Shown here: positions 1 to 7,661 of the stretch, one piece after another
Layout: each line of letters opens with the position of its first letter
How positions within the stretch are numbered: the stretch's first letter is position 1
DNA from: CAZNNH01 sp964574335
GTDB taxonomy: Bacteria; Acidobacteriota; Vicinamibacteria; Fen-336
Direction: 5' to 3'
NCBI GenBank assembly: GCA_964574335.1
Contig: CAZNNH010000121.1
Location: forward strand, 1 to 18,980
DNA: 18,980 bases
Position numbers and translations under genes: made by a program
Notes under the pieces: model-generated
What the model was told of the DNA's origin: nothing
Databases searched by the model: none
The model's input: the letters and a program-made list of their open reading frames with translations, nothing else

Positions 1-2
1 GG

Positions 3-140
3 TACCTTCGCTTGGACCTGACCGTGCCGGCAGTGAGCCTAGCGGATTCCTTCAGGGCCTCATACTTGCTGATCGGAACCCCCTGCGGCATCCTCGGAGC
101 GATCGTGGCAGGGGGAATGAGCCCCCGGCGGGGGGGCTAG
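3..140 (+). CDS. C-terminal fragment of a possible membrane protein
   Basis: An open frame enters from the left edge and stops at TAG 138-140, giving 45 residues. About four fifths of its codons end in G or C, as expected for real coding sequence in this GC-rich DNA. The middle of the fragment (LLIGTPCGILGAIVAGG) is hydrophobic enough to be a transmembrane helix, and it ends in a short basic tail (SPRRGG), a common layout for the end of an inner-membrane protein. The family cannot be recognised from so little. It would be convergent with the PQQ-like gene on the other strand. The fragment could also be chance. Confidence 0.35.
   Translation, partial: YLRLDLTVPAVSLADSFRASYLLIGTPCGILGAIVAGGMSPRRGG
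120..138 (+). other. GC-rich hairpin over the stop codon of the left-edge fragment
   Basis: AGCCCCC (120-126) pairs perfectly with GGGGGCT (132-138) around a 5-nt loop, overlapping the first base of the TAG stop. No T-run follows, so it is not a classical intrinsic terminator. It may still weaken read-through toward the convergent gene. The rest of 141-330 shows no clear gene, promoter or repeat. Confidence 0.3.
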
Positions 141-330
141 CTGTGCGCCATGACAATCGGAGGTTTCCACTCCCAGTTGCTGCTGTGGTTGTCTGCGTGC
201 ACGTGACGGCCCGGGTTGGCCCAAGACCCCGCCGGTATCGGGGAGCGGCTCTTCCTTGTCCCCTACCGCTTCCGCGAGCGCACGCTCCGGGAACACCCGT
301 CTCCTGGGTTGCCGACCACGGAGTGCGGCC

Positions 331-2136
331 TCAGCCGGCGAGGGCCAGGCGGAACGCCGCCATCTCCTGGCCGTTGCGGACCAGCAGGACGTCGCCGACC
401 AGGGCCGGGTGGTTCCAGGTCTTGCCCTCGATCGCCTTGAAGCGCGCCAGCTCCTCGAAGTGGTCGGGGGTGGCCGAAACCAACGCCAGCTCGCCGCGCT
501 CTGACAGCACCAGCAGCAGGTCCTGGTCGGCCAGCAGGACGAGCTGGCCATGGCCGTAGCGACCGCCCTTCCACCGGCGCTGGCCGTCTAGGAGGTCGAT
601 GCAGGAGAGGATCCGGCCGTCGAAGCCGAAGGCATTGCCCTGGTGGACGACGAGATCGTTGAAGTAGGGCTTCAGGCCGATCGAGGTCCAACGCTCCTCG
701 ACGGTCCACCCGCCGGAGGTGTGCGCCACGGCGAGGCGGCGGGTGCCGAGCCCGCCGGCGTCGCCGCTGGTGCTGATCAGGAGGCCGCCGTCTCCGGTGA
801 GGGCCGGCTGGAGGCTGGCGAAGCCCTTCCACGTGTGCTCCCAAAGCAACGTTCCATCGGCCGGCGCGACGCTCCTGACGCCGGACCCGTCCAGCAGCAG
901 GACCTGCGTCATCCCGTCGATCGTCAGCAGTTGCGGCGAGCTGTAGCTCATGCTGCCGGCCGGGCCGAGCCAGCGAGGATCTCCGGTGGCGAGGTCGTAG
1001 GCGATGAGCCGGCCGGCGGCGGCCACGATCAGCGCGTCGCCGAACACCAGAGGCGAGCTCGAGAAGCCCCAGTAGGGGACCTGGGTGTCGGTGTCGGATG
1101 CCGCGTTGCGCGACCACAGGACGCCGCCGCTCGCGGCGTCGAGGACGTTGAGGATACCGGTGGCCCCGAGGGCGTAGAGGCGACCGTCGGCCAGGGTCGG
1201 CGTGCCGCGCGGCCCGGCACCGGCATTCGCCTCCCAGAACCGGACGCTGTCGTGGTGCTTCCAGACCGGCTCGCCGGTGGCCAGGTCGTAGCAGGACACC
1301 ACCTCGTCGTCGCCGCGTTGCTCCTGGGTGTAGAGGCGCTGCCCATCGGCCGCGAAGGACGACCAACCAGGCCCGATCGGACGGCGCCACAGCTCGACCG
1401 GCGGTGACGTCTTCCAGTCGGTCCGGAGCCGCAGGCCGGGGACCACGGCGTCGCGGTGGGGTCCACGGAAGCCGGGCCACTCGGCAACGGGCGGGTGTTC
1501 CTCAGGGGCCGAGGCGGCCTTCGGCGGCCCCTCCGCCGCCGGAGCCGGCTCCTCGGGCGGGGCCACTGTCTCCGGAGCCGAAGCGGGCGCCGGCTCCGCG
1601 CCCACCCGGGCCAGGAGCTGCTCCTCGGGAGTGGCCGAGAAGCGCCACGCAAACTCAGCCCGGCCGTCGCCGGTGACGCCGCTGGTCCGCACCAGCGTCC
1701 ACGCCCCGCAGGCGACCAGGAGGGTCGCGACCATTGTGAGGCGCCGGGGGCCGTCGCCGAGCCGCCGGCTGGCCACCGCCCAGGTGACGAAGGCGAGGCA
1801 CAGCACCGGGATGGCATAGATGAAGAGCAGCATCCCCATCGCCGCCGTCGCGATGGAGGGGTGGGCGAAGCGTCGAGCGACGGCCATCCCGGCGACCATC
1901 AGGCCCAGGGCGCCGATTCGTTCGACCCACGCCGCCCGGCTGAAGAACAGCCACCAGATGACGATGGCGACCCCCCCGAGGAGGCCGCCGAGCACCATCG
2001 AGTAACCGGCGACGGGCCCGGCCGTGACCAGAGGGATGCCCAGCCAGGCCAGCCACTGTAGCGCCACGGCCGCCACGCCGGGCCACAGCCGGAGAGGCTT
2101 CCTGGGGATCGACTCGGCAGCGTGAGCGGTCGTCAT
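331..2136 (-). CDS. membrane-anchored PQQ-like beta-propeller protein
   Basis: 601 residues from the ATG at 2136; a GTG at 2157 would add seven. Residues 1-150 hold several hydrophobic segments (about 20-40, 44-65, 73-87, 96-122 and 132-148), so the N-terminus is a multi-pass membrane domain. An Ala/Pro/Glu-rich linker (about 179-218) follows, then the motif WPGFRGPHRD (220-229), which typically opens secreted PQQ-like propellers in Acidobacteriota and Planctomycetota. The remainder has repeated blade motifs such as YDLATGEPVW and YDLATGDPRW, as in BamB and PQQ-dehydrogenase-like folds. No catalytic cofactor site is evident, so it is more likely a binding or scaffold domain outside the membrane than a dehydrogenase. 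It lies 55 nt behind the ADOP permease gene on the same strand and is probably its operon partner. Confidence 0.85.
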   Translation of the reverse strand: MTTAHAAESIPRKPLRLWPGVAAVALQWLAWLGIPLVTAGPVAGYSMVLGGLLGGVAIVIWWLFFSRAAWVERIGALGLMVAGMAVARRFAHPSIATAAMGMLLFIYAIPVLCLAFVTWAVASRRLGDGPRRLTMVATLLVACGAWTLVRTSGVTGDGRAEFAWRFSATPEEQLLARVGAEPAPASAPETVAPPEEPAPAAEGPPKAASAPEEHPPVAEWPGFRGPHRDAVVPGLRLRTDWKTSPPVELWRRPIGPGWSSFAADGQRLYTQEQRGDDEVVSCYDLATGEPVWKHHDSVRFWEANAGAGPRGTPTLADGRLYALGATGILNVLDAASGGVLWSRNAASDTDTQVPYWGFSSSPLVFGDALIVAAAGRLIAYDLATGDPRWLGPAGSMSYSSPQLLTIDGMTQVLLLDGSGVRSVAPADGTLLWEHTWKGFASLQPALTGDGGLLISTSGDAGGLGTRRLAVAHTSGGWTVEERWTSIGLKPYFNDLVVHQGNAFGFDGRILSCIDLLDGQRRWKGGRYGHGQLVLLADQDLLLVLSERGELALVSATPDHFEELARFKAIEGKTWNHPALVGDVLLVRNGQEMAAFRLALAG

Positions 2137-2191
2137 ACGGGACCAGACTCCGGCCACCCGCGGTTTGTTCCCTGGTTTGTCGACCCGTCCC

Positions 2192-4642
2192 TCAGGCCGA
2201 CTCGCGGAGCGCCGCCAGCGGGTCGAGGCGGACCGCCCGCCGGGCGGGCAGGTAGCAGGCCAGGGCTCCCACCAGCGTGAACAGGACGGCCACCGAGGCG
2301 AAGATGGCCGGGTCGGTCGGATCGACGCCGATCAGGAAGCCCGAGAGGATCCTCGACAGGCCGGTGGCCAGGAGCAACCCCGCCACGATCCCGAGCCCGA
2401 CCCACCGCAGGCCCTGCCCGAGCACGAGGTGCAGGATCCGCCCCGGCGTGGCCCCCAGGGCCACACGCACGCCGAGCTCGTTGGTCCTCTGCGCCACCAC
2501 GTAGGCGAGGACGCCGAAGATCCCCAGCGAGGCCAGCAGCAGCGCCACCCCACCCAGGACGAAGAGCAGCCCGGCGGTGATCCGCTGGGGCGCGATGGCC
2601 AGGTCCGTGTACAGCGTCATCGGCATCGCGTCGAAGAGCTTCACGCTCGGGTCGAGGGCGGCGACGCGCTTCTCGACAGTCGCCATCACCTGCTTCGGGT
2701 CTTCACGCGACCTCACGTGCAGGATCTGGGTCACGGTGCCGTTGTCGACCTGCCGGTAGCTGAACATCAGCAGCGGGACCGGGGCCTCGCTGAGCCGGGC
2801 GGTCTTGATGTCCCGAGTGACCCCGACCACGCGGAACTCCCGGCCCCAAGCCGTCAGCCGGCGCCCGACCGCCGGCTGGCCCGGCCAGAAGCGTCGCGCG
2901 GTGGCTTCGTTGACCACCACCACGCCGGCGCTCTCCCGGTCGTCCGACCCGGCGAGGTCGCGCCCCTCGAGCAGCGGGATCCGCAGCGTCTCGAGGTGCC
3001 CGGGCGAGGTGACCGTGTAGGACAGGGCCATGCTCTCGGAGGGCTCCGGCTGATAGCCGTCGACCCGGATCCCCACGCCCGGGACCCCCTTGGGTCCGAG
3101 GGGCACCCAGTCGGCGAGGCTGACGCTGTCGACCGAGGGGAGGCCCCGCACCTCCTCGACCAGACGCTGGTAGAAGGCGCGGCGTTCCGCCGCGTCGTGC
3201 TCGCGGGCGGTGAAGACCAGGGGCGCCACCAGCACGCGATTCGGGTCGAAGCCCCGCCTCACCCGCTGGGCCTCGTGGAAGCTCTTCAGGCACAGGCCGG
3301 CGCCCACCAGGACCAGCGTCGCCAGGGCGGTCTCGGCCACGATCAGGGCGCTGCGCAAGAGGTGGCGGCCGCTGGTGGCGCCCACCGACCGGCTCTCGGC
3401 CCTCAAGGCCGCCTCGCAGGAGCCCCCCGACAGCCTGACGGCCGTCGAGATCCCGAGCAGCAGGCCGCAGCCCACCGCCAGAAGGGCCGCGAACAGGAGC
3501 GACCTCCACTCCAACTGCAGGTGGAGCGAGACCGGCAGGTGGGTGTGGACCGGCAGCAGCCGCAGCAGCTCGACGCCCCAGGTGGCCACGGCCGCCCCGA
3601 CCGTGCCTCCGAGCAGGGCCAGCAGCACGCTCTCGGTCAGGAGCTGCCTCACGATCCGCAGGCGGTTGGCGCCCAGGGCCTGGCGGATGGCCAGCTCCTT
3701 GCCGCGGGTGGTGGCCTGGGCCAGCAGCAGGCTGGTGAGGTTGACGAGGATCAACACCAGGACCAGCGCTGAGATCGTGATCAGGATGCGCACCACCGGC
3801 ATGAAGAGGCCCTGGGCCCCGTAAGGCGCGCGGGCGAGCGGACGCAGGAGCAGCGAGGCACGCCCGTTGGTCCCGGGATACGCCGCCGCCAGCCGGCGGC
3901 TCACCGTCTCGGCGACCGTCTCCGCGGCGCGTACGCTCACGCCCGGCTGAAGCCGGCCGATCGCGTAGAGCCAGCGGGAGTCCCTCCCGTCCATCGGCCC
4001 GTCCAGGTCCAGCCGCGAGCAGAGCCGGGCCGGGAGCCACAGGTCGAAGGCTAGGCCGCCCACGGCGCCCTCGAAGCCGGGTGCCGCCACCCCGACGACG
4101 GTGACCGGAATCCGGTTGAGGCGGAAGCTCCGGCCGATGACGCCTGGATCTGCGCCGAAGGCCCGCTCCCAGAAGCGGTGGCTGAGGACCACCTCCGGCT
4201 CGGCCCGGCTGTCGGCGAGCGGGCCGTCGAGCAGCCGGCCGAGCGCCGGCTTCACGCCCAGCAGCGAAAAGAAGTGGCCGCCCACCGGCTGGGCCCAGAC
4301 CCACTCCTGGTGCTCCGGGTCCTCGAGCCTCAGCATCCACTGGGAGTGGGTGGCGATGCCGGCGAACGTGTCGGTCTCCTGCGCCAGGTCCAGCATGTCC
4401 GGGAGGGACACCGAGTGGCTCTCGCTGCCCGAGGGCCGGAACAGGGTCGTGAGCACGACCAGGCGGTCCGAATTCTCCACGCCGGGCAGGGGATGCCGGA
4501 TGAGGGTCTGGGTCCAACTGAAGACCACCACGTTGGCGCCGATCCCAAGGGCCAGCGACAGGATCGCGATCGCCGACGCCCCGGGCGCCCGCTTGAGCTG
4601 TCTGAAGGCGCAGGTCAGGTCCTGCCGCAGAGAGGATGTCAT
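2192..4642 (-). CDS. ADOP-type duplicated MacB/FtsX-like ABC permease
   Basis: 816 residues. The chosen ATG (4642) has GGAG six bases upstream and opens with the family signature (DLTCAFRQLKRAPG, then LALGIGANVVVFS); the frame stays open further upstream but without family-like sequence. Layout: N-terminal transmembrane helix (about 22-44), MacB-like periplasmic core (about 50-275), FtsX-type block with RGKELAIRQALGANR (313-327), transmembrane helix (about 430-452), second periplasmic core (about 465-680), and a second FtsX block with NELGVRVALGATPGRI (721-736), ending DPLAALRESA. This doubled layout defines the acidobacterial duplicated orphan permease family, called orphan because no dedicated ATPase gene lies beside it; none is seen here either. 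Substrate unknown; macrolide or lipoprotein export is only by analogy with MacB/LolC. A strong sigma-54 consensus lies upstream. Confidence 0.93.
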   Translation of the reverse strand: MTSSLRQDLTCAFRQLKRAPGASAIAILSLALGIGANVVVFSWTQTLIRHPLPGVENSDRLVVLTTLFRPSGSESHSVSLPDMLDLAQETDTFAGIATHSQWMLRLEDPEHQEWVWAQPVGGHFFSLLGVKPALGRLLDGPLADSRAEPEVVLSHRFWERAFGADPGVIGRSFRLNRIPVTVVGVAAPGFEGAVGGLAFDLWLPARLCSRLDLDGPMDGRDSRWLYAIGRLQPGVSVRAAETVAETVSRRLAAAYPGTNGRASLLLRPLARAPYGAQGLFMPVVRILITISALVLVLILVNLTSLLLAQATTRGKELAIRQALGANRLRIVRQLLTESVLLALLGGTVGAAVATWGVELLRLLPVHTHLPVSLHLQLEWRSLLFAALLAVGCGLLLGISTAVRLSGGSCEAALRAESRSVGATSGRHLLRSALIVAETALATLVLVGAGLCLKSFHEAQRVRRGFDPNRVLVAPLVFTAREHDAAERRAFYQRLVEEVRGLPSVDSVSLADWVPLGPKGVPGVGIRVDGYQPEPSESMALSYTVTSPGHLETLRIPLLEGRDLAGSDDRESAGVVVVNEATARRFWPGQPAVGRRLTAWGREFRVVGVTRDIKTARLSEAPVPLLMFSYRQVDNGTVTQILHVRSREDPKQVMATVEKRVAALDPSVKLFDAMPMTLYTDLAIAPQRITAGLLFVLGGVALLLASLGIFGVLAYVVAQRTNELGVRVALGATPGRILHLVLGQGLRWVGLGIVAGLLLATGLSRILSGFLIGVDPTDPAIFASVAVLFTLVGALACYLPARRAVRLDPLAALRESA

Positions 4643-4700
4643 CGGCGTCTCCGGAGCTCCCGAGCCGACTGACCGAACACTGTCACGGCCTAACTGGAAT

Positions 4701-4715
4701 GCAACCCATGTGCCA
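4701..4715 (-). promoter_or_regulatory. sigma-54 (-24/-12) promoter for the permease operon
   Basis: Read on the minus strand, 4715 to 4701 is TGGCAC-ATGGG-TTGC, followed by A. It matches the sigma-54 consensus TGGCAC-N5-TTGC at every conserved position and has the correct GG-to-GC spacing. Transcription would begin near 4690, leaving a leader of about 47 nt that contains the GGAG ribosome site of the permease gene at 4642. Sigma-54 promoters need an AAA+ enhancer-binding protein, which is not encoded in this window. Confidence 0.6.
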
Positions 4716-4800
4716 TTGCCGCGGACTGAGTACCGGGGCCTCTGGCGCGCGCAACAGAGCTTTGCCGCGCTCTCTGCGGACTTGGAGCGGGGCACAGCGA

Positions 4801-4814
4801 TCCCAGATCTGGGA
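4801..4814. promoter_or_regulatory. 14-bp perfect palindrome, candidate regulator or enhancer site
   Basis: TCCCAGATCTGGGA is its own reverse complement. It lies in the 253-bp divergent intergenic region, 82 bp before the GH92 start and about 115 bp upstream of the predicted sigma-54 start site of the permease operon. That distance is usual for upstream activator sites of sigma-54 enhancer-binding proteins. A repressor or activator site for the mannosidase gene is an alternative. The rest of 4643-4895 shows no other clear element. Confidence 0.35.
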
Positions 4815-4895
4815 CGGCCTGTCGCGTCCCCGGACGTCACCCCGCGGGCGGGTGGTACGCTTTGCCGCCGGACGAAGCCAAGAAGGAGCACGACG

Positions 4896-7129
4896 ATGCC
4901 TCGGTGGATGGCGGGGATGGTGGGCCTGCTGGTTTGCTCGACGTTGGTCGGCGTGGCCTGGGCCGAGGACCCGGTGGCGCTGGTGGACCCGTTCATCGGG
5001 ACCGCCGACGGCAGCTCGCCCGATCCGCCCCCCGGCGACACCGGCGGGGCGACGTTCCCAGGCGCGGCCTACCCCTTCGGGATGGTCCAGTGGAGCCCGG
5101 ACACGGCGCCGCGCGCCGAGTTCTCCTACTACTACCCCGACCACACGATCAAGGGTTTCAGCGTCAACCACATCAGCGGCCCCGGCTGCCCGGCGCTGCT
5201 CGATTTCCCGATGCTTCCGGTCACGAACGAGGTGGCGGAGTCGCCTGGCCAGACGCTGGGCGGTATGCCCAGCCCTTCCGCCACCAGGACGAGGAGGCCG
5301 AGCCGGGCTACTACCGGGTGAAGCTCGCCAGCGGTGTTCAGGTCCGGCTGAGCGTGACCCAGCGGACCGGCCTGGCCGAGATCACGTTCCCCAAAGGCGT
5401 GCCTGCCGGGCTGCTGGTCCAGGCCGGCAAGACCGTCGATGACTCGGACCGCGGCATCCGCGTTGCCGAGGGCAGCCTGAAGGTCGAGGGGCCGAGCCGG
5501 GTCTCGTTCTCGCTCACCAGCGAGCGGTTCTGCTCGAACGCCAGCCGCTACACGGTTCACCTGGCGCTCGAGACCGACCGGCCCTTCACCTCCTACGCCA
5601 CCTGGCTCGGCGACGACCTCGAGACGGGTCGGGCCGAGCGGCAGGGCGCACGCCCGGGGGTCTCTCTCCGCTTCGATACCGACCGGCAGCGCCAGGTCCG
5701 GGTGCGGGTGGGCCTCTCCTACGTGAGCCGCGAGAACGCCTGGAAGAACCTGGCGGCCGAGGCCGTGACCTGGGACCTCGACCGGATCCGGAAGCAGGCC
5801 CGGCAGGCCTGGAGCCGGCGCCTTGCCCGGATTCGTGTCGAAGGGGGCCAGACGCGCGAGCGCCGGATGTTCTACTCGGCCCTCTACCGGTGCCTGCTCC
5901 ATCCCAACGTCATCACCGACGCAAACGGCGAGTACCCCGGGTTCGACGGCAAGACCCACGTCGCCGCGGGCTACGTCCACTACGCCAACTTCTCGGGCTG
6001 GGACGTCTACCGCACCTGGGTCCAGCTCGCCGCGATCGTGGCCCCCGAGGTGACTGGCGATATGGTGCGGTCGCTGCTCGAGAACGCCAAAGCCTGCGGC
6101 GGCCTGCCGCGCTGGACGCTGGCCAACGACGAGACCGGGGTGATGGTGGGGGACCCGGCCTCGGCCTTCATCGCCAACGCCTATGCCTTCGGCGCCCGCG
6201 GCTTCGACGCCCCGGAGGCCCTGGCCCTGATGAGACGCAGCGCCTCGACGCCGGGCCTCTTCTGCAACGCCCATGAGGTGCGCCCGGGCCTGGCCCTCTA
6301 TCTCGAGAAGGGCTATCTCCCCGTCGACGGCCGGGACGTGGGCTGGGGGCCGACCTCGACCACGCTCGAGTATGCCCAGTCGGACTTCGCCATCGCCCAG
6401 ATGGCGGCCGCTCTCGGTCAGACAGCTACCCGCGACGCCTTCCTGGCCCGGTCGCGCTGCTGGCGTTACCTCCTCGATCCCGAGACGCACCTGATACGGC
6501 CCCGCAAGCAGGACGGGAGCTGGGAGGATGACTTCGAGCCGCCCCACCACGAGCACTACGTCGAGGGCAACGCGGTCCAGTACACGTTCTTCGTCCCCCA
6601 GGACTTCCCCGGGCTGGTCGAGGCCCTCGGGGGGAAGCAAGAGGTGGTGCGCCGCCTGGACGCCCTGTTCGAGCAGCTCAACGCCGGCCAGAGCTACCCC
6701 CACTTCTACATCGGGAACGAGCCCCAGTTCTCGACGCCCTGGCTCTACAACTTCGCCGGCGAGCCGGCCAGGACCCAGGAGGTGGTCCGCCGCATCGTGA
6801 CCCGCAACTTCACCGACGGGCCCGGTGGCCTGCCCGGCAACGACGACCTGGGCGCCACCTCCTCCTGGTTCATCTGGGCGACGCTCGGTCTGTATCCGGC
6901 CGTCCCGGGGGTGGGGGGCCTCTCCCTGGCCAGTCCGCTCTTCCCGCGGGCCACCCTCCAGCTTGCCGGCGGCTCGAAGCTCGAGATCCGTGCGCCGGGC
7001 GCCGCCGCCGGTCGCCCCCTCGTCGACCAGGTCCGGGTGGGCGGTGAGCCGCTTCGGGGGACCTGGCTCCCGTGGGATCAGGTCGCTGGCGGGGGCCGGG
7101 TGGAGTTCGAGCTCGCCCCAGCTCGCTGA
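4896..7129 (+). CDS. secreted GH92 alpha-mannosidase, frameshifted
   Basis: ATG 4896 follows AAGGAG with a 7-nt spacer. The product starts with a signal peptide (cleavage likely after AWA, residue 23) and then DPFIGTADG, the usual GH92 N-terminus. The first frame carries GFSVNHISGPGCP and then loses homology near 5264; the family sequence resumes in the -1 frame as YAQPF and runs to 7129. One missing base at about 5241-5264 would restore a protein of about 745 residues, a normal GH92 length. Later motifs are intact: WDVYRTW, HYVEGNAVQYTFF (Glu codon 6563-6565, the family's general acid) and GNDDLGATSSW (Asp codons 6842-6847, region of the catalytic base). GH92 enzymes are calcium-dependent exo-acting alpha-mannosidases that trim mannan or N-glycans outside the cell or in the periplasm. 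The break may be a sequencing error or a recent mutation. Confidence 0.9.
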
Positions 7130-7130
7130 C

Positions 7131-7568
7131 TCACCCGCTCCCGGCCAGGAACTGACAGGCGTGGGCGGCGTGCGAGGCCGGCGCCCACTCGGAGCTGTGG
7201 ACGCTCGTGACCCGGCGGTCCCGGCCGATCACGAAGGTGACCCGGCGGGCCAGACCGATCACCGGCCAGGCGACACCGTAGGCCTTGATGATGGCCCCAT
7301 TGTCATCGCTGACCAGATCGAAGGGGAGCCCCAGCTCGTCCCGGAACCGCCGGAGGGTGTCGGCGTCGTCGCGAGAGATCCCCAGCACCTCGGCCCCGGC
7401 GGCCTTCAGCTTCTCGTGCTCCCGGCGAAACTCGCCGGCCTCCCGTGATCAGCCCGGGGTGAAGGCCTTGGGAAAGAAGAACAGCACCACCGACCTCTCT
7501 TCCAGGATCCGGTGGAGCCGGGTCCCGCCCACCGCCAGGTCGGGGGCGGCATCGCCGGTCCTCAGCAT
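7131..7568 (-). CDS. BCP/AhpC-type peroxiredoxin, probable selenoprotein (UGA at residue 40)
   Basis: Read through one in-frame TGA (7451-7449), the frame from ATG 7568 gives 145 residues, the usual length of BCP-type thiol peroxidases. The protein reads VVLFFFPKAFTPG-U-SREAGEF, and the TGA falls exactly where the family has its peroxidatic cysteine in the motif FTPGC. The conserved TxxC threonine (37) and the Arg before the TFVI strand (RRVTFVI) are present. The nearby resolving cysteine of two-Cys BCPs (ACEF) is Gly here, leaving only one Cys near the C-terminus. A hairpin fitting a bacterial SECIS starts 10 nt after the TGA. The enzyme would reduce peroxides at a selenocysteine in the cytoplasm. 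Its stop codon lies 1 nt from that of the GH92 gene (convergent). A nonsense-mutated pseudogene is the alternative; intact reading on both sides and the hairpin argue against it. Sec machinery is not in this window. Confidence 0.8.
7422..7438 (-). promoter_or_regulatory. bacterial SECIS element
   Basis: On the mRNA, CCGGCGA-GUU-UCGCCGG forms a perfect 7-bp stem with a 3-nt loop. The loop opens with G then U, and the loop G is the 18th base after the UGA. Bacterial SECIS elements recognised by SelB lie just 3' of the UGA inside the coding region. They have a small apical loop with G among its first bases (GU is key in E. coli fdhF) and a similar UGA-to-loop distance. The hairpin overlaps codons for A-G-E-F-R-R of the peroxiredoxin. 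Confidence 0.7.
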
Positions 7569-7574
7569 CCATCC

Positions 7575-7603
7575 ACGATAGGCGGTGCCTTCCGGCCTGG
7601 CAA
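7575..7603 (-). promoter_or_regulatory. sigma-70-type promoter of the peroxiredoxin gene, possibly leaderless
   Basis: On the minus strand TTGCCA (7603-7598), a 17-nt spacer and TATCGT (7580-7575) form a plausible -35/-10 pair. Counting from the -10 box places +1 on the A of the start codon at 7568. No good ribosome site precedes this ATG, which agrees with a leaderless transcript. Confidence 0.4.
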
Positions 7604-7612
7604 GCCAGCCGG
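7592..7612. repeat. imperfect inverted repeat between the divergent peroxiredoxin and KAS III genes
   Basis: CCGGC-C-TGGC, AA, GCCA-GCCGG: nine paired positions with one bulged C (7597) around a 2-nt centre. It overlaps the -35 box of the peroxiredoxin promoter and ends 2 nt before the TAGAAT -10-like box for the plus-strand gene. A shared operator is possible. Confidence 0.3.
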
Positions 7613-7614
7613 GA

Positions 7615-7620
7615 TAGAAT
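7615..7620 (+). promoter_or_regulatory. -10-like box upstream of the KAS III gene
   Basis: TAGAAT matches TATAAT at five of six positions and stands out in GC-rich sequence. No good -35 is seen at 17 nt. The start would be near 7627, leaving a leader of about 35 nt that contains AGGAGG. Confidence 0.3.
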
Positions 7621-7661
7621 GCCGTCGACCATCACAGTTCGAGCAACCGCAGGAGGTCTCG

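Noticed and set aside
120..138. Intrinsic terminator at the end of the left-edge fragment
   Set aside because: The stem is strong but no T-tract follows; kept only as a hairpin.
2165..3772. Long open frame on the plus strand opposite the permease gene
   Set aside because: It is rich in Arg, Gln, His and Pro with no domain pattern; a mirror of high-GC codon use on the minus strand.
4853..4865. Sigma-54-like sequence TGGTACGCTTTGC in front of the GH92 gene (+)
   Set aside because: The spacing between the GG and GC elements is two bases too short and the -24 box has a mismatch; sigma-54 is strict about this spacing.
4862..4895. Upstream in-frame extension of the downstream GH92 frame to 4862
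   Set aside because: That frame before the shift point is Arg/Gly/Pro-rich and unlike the family; the signal peptide and N-terminal motifs are in the other frame from ATG 4896.
5241..5300. Programmed -1 frameshift in the GH92 gene
   Set aside because: No X-XXY-YYZ slippery heptamer or clear downstream pseudoknot is visible, and GH92 genes are not known to use recoding. A missing base is simpler.
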